Assembly: GCA_965656875.1 (NCBI GenBank)
Contig: CBFHMJ010000003.1
Coordinates: 527,767-591,766, forward strand
Direction: 5' to 3'
Source of the DNA: CBFHMJ01 sp965656875
GTDB lineage: Bacteria; Pseudomonadota; Gammaproteobacteria; Enterobacterales; Alteromonadaceae
Length of the DNA stretch: 64,000 nt
Shown: positions 28,117 through 36,330 of the stretch, in pieces
Layout of the letters: every line of letters starts with the position of its first letter
Numbering within the stretch: position 1 is the first letter of the stretch
The notes under the pieces: model-generated
Seen by the model: only the letters and a program-made list of their open reading frames with translations
Databases searched by the model: none
Told to the model about the DNA's origin: nothing
Position numbers and translations under genes: made by a program

Positions 28117-29147
28117 ATGTTCTGTGTTTCAGTGACTTCAAAGCTGAGTTTGCAGAAGTTATCAATCAAATACGTGTTAGCCCAGTGATAGTTTTGTAAT
28201 GGCTTTTCCGCGATGAATTGATACAGCGTCAACTTAGCCATAAAACAATAAAAGACTACCTTGTAGCTAATCGTCAGTTTTATAAATGGTGTGTTGCCAG
28301 GGAATTAGTTAAAACAAATTCCTTGGCTGATATTAAGCCAGAGGCTTAATCTAATATTTATTTTTCCGTTAGTGGTGAAAGCCTACATCTAAAGAATGCT
28401 TTCTCTAGTCGATTTGTTCCACTGTATAAGAAAATGCTTCGCTTCGTCTTTCTAGACTATGTTGAGCAGCGCAAAAGCATAGTGTGGTACAGCTTTTTAG
28501 TGTTACGCCTCGCTTCAATGAAGGACAGCGTCCAACTGTCAATTCTATTCGGCAGACGGTGATAGATGTGTTGTCTAAAAGATCCATTGCCCATGACTTA
28601 GTTGTTTTGTACGAAGCGCTGCCTTCGAATATTCAACGTTACCTATTTGATGCTGTTGACCTCAAGGCACTTATGACCAATAAGGATCTCCTAACCAAAA
28701 AAGGTATGTCTATGAGCAAAGTGCAAATTCTTCTTATAATGACCAAGTTAAAAAGCTGGCAGCATGTTTAATTTGCAAAGTGGTGTTTTTGTATCGCCAG
28801 CTTGGTTATTGAACTGTTTGATATAGATAAGCTGTACTTGGGTGGAGTGCAGTCGTTTCTTTGGTGCTTAGAGCAATAACAATCGCTTAAACTTGATTAT
28901 CAAACTATGGTGTTTTAAATTCGGTACGGAATTTGTGATTATGGTAATCTTTAAGTTTCGGTGTAGTTAGCGGTAAGTTAATCCGGTGTTGGCTAAACTG
29001 AGTGGGTTGATAATCCTCCTGTGAATAGGATGGTTCTGTGAACAAATAGACAAAAATGCAATTAGTTGAGTATTAGTCTTATATTGTTCAAGCCTTGTAA
29101 GTTATTGTTACGAATAATTTTTATTAAAGTATGAAAGGAAATTAGGT
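28117..29147. other. Islet between the tRNA-Ser repeats: no recognised gene
   Basis: About 1 kb of AT-rich sequence with many stops. The longest plus-strand frame is a GTG-started 95-codon stretch at 28,484-28,771, without a ribosome binding site or recognisable motif, and it is probably not a gene or is a remnant. No RNA gene was recognised. The segment may be decayed mobile DNA. Confidence 0.5.
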
Positions 29148-29600
29148 ATGAAGAAGCTAGTATTATCTGCGATGCTAATGGTTGCACCTGTAGCGGCAAA
29201 GGAAATTAGTGTTTTGGATGATCTAAAAGCAACACCGCTAACCTCTTATGAGGCAGGTAGAAATCAACTGGCCACATTTACCTCGGCAATAAATCTGTTT
29301 ACTAAACTTGAAGGGAAACAGGAGTTTACTTTTAAACTACTTGAAAGTGATTCAACACTGGGCATTGAAGTTTCAGGCTTTCAACCTGTAAGAAAAGTAA
29401 CGAAGGGTGAATGTAATTCGGTATTTAATTTGTTAGGTGCTTTGAATGTAGTTTCTGACTTACCAACATTGCTTTGGCCTGATTTAACACCAGAGCAGGC
29501 AAAAGCAATCCAGAGTGAATTATTCATCCAAGCTAAAATTATTGCAAAAGAAAACCATGAGTTCTCTATCACTTGCAAAAAGTCGTTAGCGGAAATTTAG
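29148..29600 (+). CDS. Small secreted protein, unknown
   Basis: A 150-residue protein with a clear Sec signal peptide (basic MKK, hydrophobic core, VAAKE cleavage region around residue 18). The mature part is mixed alpha/beta with two cysteines (in KGECNSV and SITCKKS) that could form a disulfide in the periplasm. The GAAAGGAAATTAGGT upstream gives a plausible ribosome binding site. It is the only convincing gene in the islet between the tRNA-Ser repeats, and a strong inverted repeat follows. No family was recognised. Confidence 0.65.
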   Translation: MKKLVLSAMLMVAPVAAKEISVLDDLKATPLTSYEAGRNQLATFTSAINLFTKLEGKQEFTFKLLESDSTLGIEVSGFQPVRKVTKGECNSVFNLLGALNVVSDLPTLLWPDLTPEQAKAIQSELFIQAKIIAKENHEFSITCKKSLAEI

Positions 29601-29721
29601 CTATAAAAACGACTATGGCATAATTCGCCTTACTCAAAGTAATCCGTACATATCTAAACTAGTAGACTCAAGGACAAGGAAATGTCCAAAAGTGTGCCAG
29701 CTCCTTAGTCCGAAGGGCAAA

Positions 29722-29767
29722 GTTAGTAAGTTAGTTCAGTAATTTATTAACTTACTAACTTACTAAC
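29722..29767 (+). terminator. Long hairpin after the secreted-protein gene
   Basis: Arms GTTAGTAAGTTAG (29,722-29,734) and CTAACTTACTAAC (29,755-29,767) are perfect 13-bp complements with a 20-nt loop. There is no T-tract, so this may be an inverted repeat with another role rather than a terminator. Confidence 0.5.
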
Positions 29768-29883
29768 GGAATAATCTGATAAACCTTGAAATGGGCTTTA
29801 ATTCGTACCAGAAATACCAATGAATTGATTTCCTAGAAATCTATATAACCAATTGCAAAATAAGCTGATTTAATCTTTTGATG

Positions 29884-30059
29884 TAGGTTTCAAATCCCTA
29901 TCTCTCCGCCACATTCCAAAAAGCCCGTTGAATTTTCAGCGGGCCTTTTTCGTTTTGGAAGTTTCAAAAATTCTCTTGCACTGATTGGTAGTGTAGGTGT
30001 ACTTAAGAGACTTCTAAATAGCGTTTATTACGCACGCCGCGTATCGTAACCCTCATTCA
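29884..30059 (+). repeat. Direct repeat copy 2: partial tRNA-Ser and flank
   Basis: Contains the last 28 or so nucleotides of a tRNA-Ser (TTCAAATCCC, TATCTCTCCG, CCA), a degenerate terminator and the TAGCGTTTATTACGCACG landmark. It is diverged from the copy at 27,946-28,116 by scattered substitutions and small indels. The tRNA 5' part is missing, so this copy cannot make a tRNA. Confidence 0.85.
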
Positions 30060-30079
30060 CTGCGCAGCAGTGGTTATCT

Positions 30080-30526
30080 TTAAGCCTCAAGCATCTTTCT
30101 GGATGTCTTTGCAGACAACACCTCTTTTACAGCAACACCACTGATAACTAAACTCACCCCCACAAATTGTTGGATTACATGAGATCCATCTGTACTAAAA
30201 GCGTTTAACAGAACACTAAAGAGCATTTGCCCTGCGATCACTAATACAATGGCATTTGTTGAGCCAAGCCTGGTCATAACAAAGCTATTGATAGCGACAT
30301 ATACAGCACCAATTATTCCACCACTATAGAGTGTGATGTCAGTTGGGTATTCTATTGGTGATTTAAACCAATACAGCATCAATATAGAGAGAAAAAAGAA
30401 TCCAACGATGTGATTTATATACGACGCATAAAATGGCCCACGTTGCGAACTCAGCTGCCCATTCACTATTCTACTTAAAGCAATGCAGACCCCGTTGATG
30501 AGGGCGAGCAGGATATAAAGTGACAT
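30080..30526 (-). CDS. DMT-superfamily transporter, DUF606/YdcZ type (subunit 2)
   Basis: A 148-residue protein with five hydrophobic helices; family features include LALINGVCIALSRIVNGQLS at the start and GGIIGAVYVAINSFV. It belongs to the DUF606/YdcZ small drug/metabolite transporter half-units. It lies 3 bp downstream of a second DUF606 gene, so the pair probably forms a heterodimer. Substrate unknown. Confidence 0.82.
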   Translation of the reverse strand: MSLYILLALINGVCIALSRIVNGQLSSQRGPFYASYINHIVGFFFLSILMLYWFKSPIEYPTDITLYSGGIIGAVYVAINSFVMTRLGSTNAIVLVIAGQMLFSVLLNAFSTDGSHVIQQFVGVSLVISGVAVKEVLSAKTSRKMLEA

Positions 30527-30529
30527 GAT

Positions 30530-30994
30530 TTAACCTTGATCGAAAATTAGAACAAAAGAACCAGTGATGACCAGTGCAACAGGAGTAATGTCGATTAGAG
30601 AAAACGCCCGTTTCTGAAGTCTGAAGAAACCAAGGTGTTCACACACCATAGAGAATCCAAACTGCCCAACCAACCCTAATGCAAGGGTTCCAGATAGCCC
30701 TATACGGCTGTTTACAGTGATGGAGGCAAGAATCACTGTAAAAGCCCCGGGTATCCCGCCAAACCAATAGAATTTTGATAGTTTGGCCTGCTCAGGCTCT
30801 GTCGAATGCTCATTTGATATGAATAGCGTGAATAAACCCCACGCGAATATTGCTCCTATCCCGTGAGCAATCCATGAAGCACTCAGTGCGGATGTAACCT
30901 GTGCTAATTGACTATTGAGATATATCATTAGCGCCAGCAAACTACCCGCAAAAAGTGCAAGTAACGAGTGCTTATTTATACGTTGCATAATCAT
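30530..30994 (-). CDS. DMT-superfamily transporter, DUF606/YdcZ type (subunit 1)
   Basis: A 154-residue protein with about five membrane helices, homologous in layout to its downstream neighbour (GGIPGAFTVILASI segment corresponding to GGIIGAVYVAI). Paired DUF606 genes commonly encode heteromeric transporters. It is divergent from a LysR regulator, with an inverted repeat in the 82-bp shared region that may be its operator. Confidence 0.82.
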   Translation of the reverse strand: MIMQRINKHSLLALFAGSLLALMIYLNSQLAQVTSALSASWIAHGIGAIFAWGLFTLFISNEHSTEPEQAKLSKFYWFGGIPGAFTVILASITVNSRIGLSGTLALGLVGQFGFSMVCEHLGFFRLQKRAFSLIDITPVALVITGSFVLIFDQG

Positions 30995-31035
30995 TCCTTA
31001 GCTTTAAAGTCTCTATTTTAATTAAGCTGAATTTG

Positions 31036-31064
31036 AATGATAATATTCATATTGGAATATCATT
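31036..31064. promoter_or_regulatory. Candidate LysR operator
   Basis: A perfect inverted repeat AATGATA (31,036-31,042) and TATCATT (31,058-31,064) separated by 15 nt, including the T-N11-A type spacing seen in LysR sites. It lies between the divergent DUF606 pair and the LysR gene. Confidence 0.55.
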
Positions 31065-31076
31065 GGAGAGTAAAAG

Positions 31077-31997
31077 TTGATAATTAAAGAGTCGTTTTCG
31101 GCTATTCCTGTGTTTGTGGCGGTTGTTGAGTGTGGCAGCTTTTCGTCGGCAGCGGACAGGTTGGGGATGACTAAGTCGGCTGTGAGCAAGCGAATTTCAG
31201 TACTCGAAGACAATCTTGGGACTCGACTGTTCAACCGGACGACAAGAAAGTTGACACTTACCGAAGCTGGAGAGCGTTTTTCCGATTACGCCAGAAATTC
31301 TCTCACACTCGCCCAGGATGGGTTTGCTGCGATATCGACATTTCAGGGTAAACCGAAAGGGACGCTTAAAATAAATGCTCCAATGGTATTTTCCCGTCTT
31401 CACTTAGTACCTTACATCAAGGAATTTCTGGAAATGTATCCAGAATTAGAAGTCATTCTTTGTATGGACGATCGAGTCGTTGATATGACAGAAGGTGCCT
31501 TTGATGTCGGTATCAGAATTGGAGAGCTGAAAGATTCTTCCCTGGTGGCGCAGAGACTCGTCGGTTGTAAAAGCGTTGTCTGCGCTGCACCTCAGTATGT
31601 TGAACAATTTGGAAAGCCATCTCATCCAGAGGAGCTTAACGATCATAATTGCATTTATTACAGCTTGTTTCAGGCTGGTGTTGAATGGACGTTCTTTAAC
31701 AACGGCAAAAAGATTAAAGTACAGCCCAAAGGCAACTTTATTGTAAACAACAGTGATGCAATTGCAGAAGTGCTTTTACAGGGGTTAGGTATATGTCAAA
31801 TGCCAACATTTATTGTGTCTGAGCATCTTGCCAGCGGCGCACTGGTAACTTTACTGGAAGATTACAGCTTGCCAGACCATGCAATATACGCCGTATATCC
31901 AGAGCGGAAACATTTGCCTGAAAAGGTCAATGTGTTTATCCATTTCATTAAAGAAAAGTTAGTCAGTCGCTCAGGCCATTGGGAAAATGTTTGTTGA
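31077..31997 (+). CDS. LysR-family transcriptional regulator
   Basis: A 306-residue LysR regulator. The N-terminal helix-turn-helix is FSSAADRLGMTKSAVSKRIS, followed by a substrate-binding domain. It starts with TTG 31,077, 6 nt after a GGAGAG ribosome binding site. It is divergent from the DUF606 transporter pair, which it probably controls; the inducer is unknown. The AprR/DmlR-like subgroup is suggested by the RLFNRTTRKLTLTEAG segment. Confidence 0.9.
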   Translation: MIIKESFSAIPVFVAVVECGSFSSAADRLGMTKSAVSKRISVLEDNLGTRLFNRTTRKLTLTEAGERFSDYARNSLTLAQDGFAAISTFQGKPKGTLKINAPMVFSRLHLVPYIKEFLEMYPELEVILCMDDRVVDMTEGAFDVGIRIGELKDSSLVAQRLVGCKSVVCAAPQYVEQFGKPSHPEELNDHNCIYYSLFQAGVEWTFFNNGKKIKVQPKGNFIVNNSDAIAEVLLQGLGICQMPTFIVSEHLASGALVTLLEDYSLPDHAIYAVYPERKHLPEKVNVFIHFIKEKLVSRSGHWENVC

Positions 31998-32159
31998 TTG
32001 AAGGTCGGGTCGTAAACAAAAATCCCTAAAAAACCACGCAACTTTAGAAAACATTAATAAACATCTCACCATTGACCCATATCAAGCAATCTTTCCAATA
32101 CCCTTCTATAGTCAGATCCGAGACGAACTTTCGTCACTACAGGAAAAGAGGATTTGATT

Positions 32160-32522
32160 ATGCTATCCATCTTAGATATCGGCATTGAAAATGCGTTGGC
32201 GATTGAAATATCCGGCAAAATCACTGAAGCAGACATGGTCGCGGCCTTGAATGAAGTACGGGATAAAGTCGTGAAATACGACAATATTGTCGTGTATGAA
32301 AAGATTGATTCCTTTGAAGGGATTGAGCTGGCGGCTATCGTCGAAAAATTTAAGTATGTGTTCGAAGAAGGTTTGTCGAATATTACTAAGGTGGCGATTT
32401 TAACGGATAAAGGCTGGGTGGATAACGTTGTCAGTCTGGAAGATAAATTATTCCGTGCGATTGAGTTGCGCAGTTTCAAGTTGCATCAACACGACGAAGC
32501 AGTCGAATTTTTACGACATTAA
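32160..32522 (+). CDS. SpoIIAA-like (STAS) domain protein
   Basis: A 120-residue protein matching the SpoIIAA-like/DUF3478 fold: an N-terminal strand ALAIEISGKITEADMVAAL and a C-terminal LRSFKLHQHDEAVEFL. The start at ATG 32,160 is preferred over TTG 32,154 because AGGAAAAGAGG lies upstream. Members are thought to bind lipids or act in signalling, but no function is established. It stands alone. Confidence 0.8.
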   Translation: MLSILDIGIENALAIEISGKITEADMVAALNEVRDKVVKYDNIVVYEKIDSFEGIELAAIVEKFKYVFEEGLSNITKVAILTDKGWVDNVVSLEDKLFRAIELRSFKLHQHDEAVEFLRH

Positions 32523-32624
32523 GTGATTTAACGCGAGAAGTTCTGGTGGAGCGCGTCATGTCGTAACGCGCTCTCCGGGTCAGAGCCATGTATTGTTCTG
32601 ACGGGTATCGACTGGACGGCCGAA

Positions 32625-33611
32625 CTAAACCGAAACAACCACTTTACCGACTGCTTTTCCACTGGCGAGGCGCTCATGGGCCTGACCAATCTGTTCCAGT
32701 GTGAAGTCAATACTATCGACCACAGGTGTCAGTTTGCCTGCATCGACGATATCAGCCAGCTTAGTTAAAATCTCATGATGCTCATGACGTTTGTGATTGT
32801 GCAGCATAGGAATCAACATAAACACTACATGCAACGACAAACCTTTAAAGTGAGCCGTCGTTAAATCCATTTCCACCATTGAAACGGTTGTCGCGACATG
32901 ACCGTTTAATGCGGCTGCATCAAATGAATGACGCAGATTCGCACCGCCGACAGAATCATAAACGACATCAAATCCCCGTTCTTCTGTGTGTTTAGCGACA
33001 TAATCTGAGACAGATTCTGTGCGGTAATTGATTGGCGTTGCACCAAGTTCGCTGATCATTGCCAATTGTTCGTCGCCACCACCAGTTGAATAGACATCAG
33101 CGCCAAAATAGTTGGCCAGTTGCAGTGCGACATGACCCACACCGCCCGAACCACCATGAACTAACACTTTCTGACCCGGTGAAACTCCGGCGCGAATCAA
33201 ACCTTCATAAGCGGTAATACCAACCAGAGGCAGTGCGGCGGCTTGTTTCATGGTGAGTGTTTTTGGCTTCAGTGCGATTAAGTCAGCATCGGCTAACATG
33301 TATTCAGCCAGCGTTCCTTGCAGATCAGCCAGTCCACCGGCACAACCATACACCTCATCACCAGGAGAAAACGCAGTGACGTCATCTGCAACGTCGGTCA
33401 CTGTGCCCGCGAAATCCATGCCGAGAACCGCCGGTAATGCGGGTGATAAGGGTAAATCCGAGCCCATCTGACGGATCATGGTATCCACGGTGTTGACGCT
33501 GGTCGCTGCGACTTTAATGATGACATGACCAGGTTTAAGCGTAGGTTGTTCAATATTGGCTGCTTCAAAAACATCCGTGTTGCCGTATGCGTTGACGATC
33601 ATTGCTTTCAT
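32625..33611 (-). CDS. Quinone oxidoreductase-like zinc-independent MDR enzyme
   Basis: A 328-residue medium-chain dehydrogenase/reductase of the quinone oxidoreductase group. It has the N-terminal GroES-like domain, the nucleotide motif HGGSGGVGHVALQLA and the substrate-domain region YGCAGGLADLQGTLAEY. Zinc ligands are not evident, which is usual for the QOR group. It is divergent from a LysR gene starting at 33,720, which probably regulates it, perhaps in response to electrophiles or quinones. Confidence 0.87.
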   Translation of the reverse strand: MKAMIVNAYGNTDVFEAANIEQPTLKPGHVIIKVAATSVNTVDTMIRQMGSDLPLSPALPAVLGMDFAGTVTDVADDVTAFSPGDEVYGCAGGLADLQGTLAEYMLADADLIALKPKTLTMKQAAALPLVGITAYEGLIRAGVSPGQKVLVHGGSGGVGHVALQLANYFGADVYSTGGGDEQLAMISELGATPINYRTESVSDYVAKHTEERGFDVVYDSVGGANLRHSFDAAALNGHVATTVSMVEMDLTTAHFKGLSLHVVFMLIPMLHNHKRHEHHEILTKLADIVDAGKLTPVVDSIDFTLEQIGQAHERLASGKAVGKVVVSV

Positions 33612-33719
33612 GGTAAATACCTCTGACTGAGTGAATGGAAAGTAGTATATTTACCTATTTAAACTTTGATAATATCGCTCACTATGGAATGAGTTTATAT
33701 TTTTTATTGATAATTGACG

Positions 33720-34649
33720 ATGAACGCAGAACACCTGAAGTTATTTGTAAGAATTGCGGCAACGCATAATATTAGCCAGGCGGGGAAAGAGCTGGGGTTA
33801 TCGCCAGCGGTGTCCAGTGCGCATATTAATAAACTGGAAGAGGGGCTTGGTGTTAGGCTCATTCATCGCACTACGCGGCGTGTGTCATTAACCGAAGAAG
33901 GGCAGGCGTTTTTGCCGCACGCGGAAGAAGTTCTCGCCAGCATGGAAACTGCTCGGGCGTCGGTGGGAGTAGGGCGCATAACGCCGCAGGGAACATTGCG
34001 TGTTACTGCGCCAGCGTCGTTTGGACGGATGCATATCATTCCAGCTTTAAACGATTTTTTAGCGCAATATCCTGATTTGACGATAGATTTACGACTGAGC
34101 GACAGCATTCTGGATTTGGTTGAAGGCGGTTACGACATCGCTGTTCGCAACTCGGCATTGCCGGATTCCACGATGATTGCTCGTAAGTTGGCGAGCGATG
34201 AACGCATTATTGTCGCGTCGCCTGATTATATTGCAAAACATGGCGCACCACAGACACCTGACGATTTACGACATCATGCCTGTATCAATTTAATGGGCAT
34301 CGAAACCTGGATATTTGATACGCCGGATGGTCCAAAGAGTATTCGAGGCCGGAGTTTATTGCGGATTGATAACGGCGAAGCCATTCGAGATGCCTGCGCG
34401 GCGGGGGTCGGTATTACTATTTGCTCTCGATGGGTGGCGTATGAATTAATTAATCAGGGGAAACTGGTGCAGGTTTTACCGGATTTTCCGCTTGTTTCTA
34501 ACACTGACATCTGGGCGGTGTATCCCAGTACACGGTTGTTAGCGCCCAGAGTCAGGGCCTTTATCGACTTTTTTACGGCGTATTTTGGTGAAACGCCTTA
34601 TTGGGAAAGCGGCCAGCAGACCTTAACATCTGGAGTCATCAACCGTTAG
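33720..34649 (+). CDS. LysR-family transcriptional regulator
   Basis: A 309-residue LysR protein: N-terminal helix-turn-helix NISQAGKELGLSPAVSSAHI, then a periplasmic-binding-like domain (VEGGYDIAVRNSALPDSTM). The ATG at 33,720 is favoured over TTG 33,714. It is divergent from the quinone oxidoreductase gene. Its end overlaps the convergent pilin gene by 27 bp. Confidence 0.9.
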   Translation: MNAEHLKLFVRIAATHNISQAGKELGLSPAVSSAHINKLEEGLGVRLIHRTTRRVSLTEEGQAFLPHAEEVLASMETARASVGVGRITPQGTLRVTAPASFGRMHIIPALNDFLAQYPDLTIDLRLSDSILDLVEGGYDIAVRNSALPDSTMIARKLASDERIIVASPDYIAKHGAPQTPDDLRHHACINLMGIETWIFDTPDGPKSIRGRSLLRIDNGEAIRDACAAGVGITICSRWVAYELINQGKLVQVLPDFPLVSNTDIWAVYPSTRLLAPRVRAFIDFFTAYFGETPYWESGQQTLTSGVINR

Positions 34650-35183
34650 CTCGTAGGCATTATTCTCATCGCCCTGAAGATAACGAATAAAACAACCGGT
34701 TGTTCGCGGTTGCGGCGCTCCCGGACCATCACCCACGACGCTACCGGCTGACAGTTCGATTCCCTGACGTCCGGAATTAATAATAAGCTGATAAACCCAG
34801 TCACTTCGGGTGTTTTGATTGAACGCCCCGTAACCTGCCACTTTTTCAAGTTCTACCGATGAGAGAATGCCACTGAAGGCGGTTGGATATCCGTAAGATA
34901 TCGGCACAATGGTGCCACTGAGGGTAACAGACGCCGTGCGTTGTTTGGCTGTGTTGTCCAGTTGTGATCTGACATAGGCCAGGTCTGCGGCACTTTTTAT
35001 ATTTGCCGCTATGGTATTCAGGACAGCGCGTCGTGCTTCACTACTCATACCGCTTAACTTTGGTGCGGCGGTTACCGCAAGAATGCCAAGAATAATGATC
35101 ACGATCACCAGTTCGACCAGGGTAAAACCTGACTGTACTCGGGATGAAGATGTTAAATGTCGAGGCGTTTTAGATACATTCAT
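34623..35183 (-). CDS. Type IV pilin-like protein (MSHA-type)
   Basis: About 186 residues from ATG 35,183; an in-frame TTG at 35,201 would add six. It has the prepilin cleavage and N-methylation signature GFTLVELVIV, followed by a long hydrophobic helix and ILAVTAAPKLSGMSSEAR, typical of MshA-like pilins. A C-terminal disulfide pair is likely (GCFIRY and the final Cys). No assembly ATPase, prepilin peptidase or secretin lies nearby, so it must use machinery encoded elsewhere. Confidence 0.85.
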   Translation of the reverse strand: MNVSKTPRHLTSSSRVQSGFTLVELVIVIIILGILAVTAAPKLSGMSSEARRAVLNTIAANIKSAADLAYVRSQLDNTAKQRTASVTLSGTIVPISYGYPTAFSGILSSVELEKVAGYGAFNQNTRSDWVYQLIINSGRQGIELSAGSVVGDGPGAPQPRTTGCFIRYLQGDENNAYELTVDDSRC

Positions 35184-35201
35184 TACTACACATGTAACCA
35201 A

Positions 35202-35638
35202 ATTAGGAGAAACATTACTGGTATGAGGGTTTATACTACAGATTCATACCAGTAAACGCTATCTTCTGTTAAGCGGAACTGATTCGCCTGTTTATTAATT
35301 GTCTGATTGATAACAATTTTTGTACAAAATTTCTGAAAGTGCGACAACTATGAAAAACAGACACCGTAGTTATTTTGTTATGAAAAGAAATAAAATAACT
35401 GAGTTTGCCTGGTCACTGATAGGAATGTCTATGGGAGATATCCGGTGAAAACTGTGTATCTAACTCATTGTTGAATAAGGACTAAGTACATTTATTCGTC
35501 GTTTATGCTTATAGTTTCCTGGAATTACCGTGAACGACTTGGTTTAAACTTTTTTGCTTTACTTTGCATAATGTTGTGGTAGGTTACAGTCTGTTAATGT
35601 AAGCGATGGTAGTAACCAATTGAAATGGAGATAAATCC
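35202..35638. other. Intergenic gap before uvrY
   Basis: A 437-bp divergent gap between the pilin gene and uvrY. It is AT-rich and must hold promoters for both, but no convincing -35/-10 pair or RNA gene was identified. Confidence 0.5.
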
Positions 35639-36286
35639 TTGATTAACGTATTACTTGTTGATGACCACGAGCTTGTTCGCACTGGTATTAAACGTATCTT
35701 GGATGACGTAAGGGGAATTAAAGTCGTTGGTACCTCAGAAACGGGCGAGGAAGCCATTCAGTTTTGCCGTAGTAATGACCCTGATGTTGTTTTGATGGAT
35801 ATGAACATGCCGGGCATTGGTGGACTGGAAGCAACTAAGCGCATCTTACGTAACAACCCGGATACTAAAGTGATTGTACTGACTGTACATTGCGAAGATC
35901 CGTTTCCTGCAAAAGTTATTCAAATTGGCGCTCATGGCTACCTGACAAAAAGTGCAGGTACGGAAGAAATGATTAACGCTATTCGAGCCGTTAGTTGTGG
36001 GCAGCGCTACATTACGCCTGAAATCGCTCAACAAATTGCACTGAATCAGTTCAGTAAAGAACAAAACGAAAATCCGTTTGGCCGTTTAACTGAACGTGAA
36101 TTACAGATCATGATGATGATCACAAAAGGTGAGCGCGTACAGGATGTCGCAGAACAACTTAACCTGAGTGCAAAAACCGTAAACAGCTACCGATATCGTA
36201 TGTTTAGTAAGCTGGGCGTGAGTGGCGATGTCGAATTAGTCCATCTTGCCGTCCGTCATGGCATATTAGATATTGAGAAGAAGTAA
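35639..36286 (+). CDS. uvrY: Response regulator UvrY/GacA
   Basis: A 215-residue NarL-type regulator: receiver domain with phospho-acceptor Asp54 (VLMDMNMPG), then a LuxR-type helix-turn-helix (TERELQIMMMITKG, LNLSAKTVNSYRYRMFSKL). It is close to E. coli UvrY, including the TTG start, with GGAG upstream. It acts with the BarA/GacS kinase to activate Csr-type small RNAs. The order uvrY-uvrC-pgsA-tRNAs is as in E. coli. Confidence 0.95.
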   Translation: MINVLLVDDHELVRTGIKRILDDVRGIKVVGTSETGEEAIQFCRSNDPDVVLMDMNMPGIGGLEATKRILRNNPDTKVIVLTVHCEDPFPAKVIQIGAHGYLTKSAGTEEMINAIRAVSCGQRYITPEIAQQIALNQFSKEQNENPFGRLTERELQIMMMITKGERVQDVAEQLNLSAKTVNSYRYRMFSKLGVSGDVELVHLAVRHGILDIEKK

Positions 36287-36330
36287 TTAGCCAGATATGC
36301 TTCACGTTTTCTGGCCTTGTTCTCAATGGT

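Larger units (their letters stand above)
29601..30079. other. Intergenic region with hairpin and second tRNA-Ser repeat
   Basis: This 479-bp gap holds the hairpin at 29,722-29,767 and the second copy of the tRNA-Ser flanking repeat. No gene is seen. Confidence 0.6.

Noticed and set aside
28484..28771. GTG-started frame of 95 codons in the tRNA-Ser islet
   Set aside because: No ribosome binding site, no recognisable motif and a stop-rich neighbourhood; at most a gene remnant.
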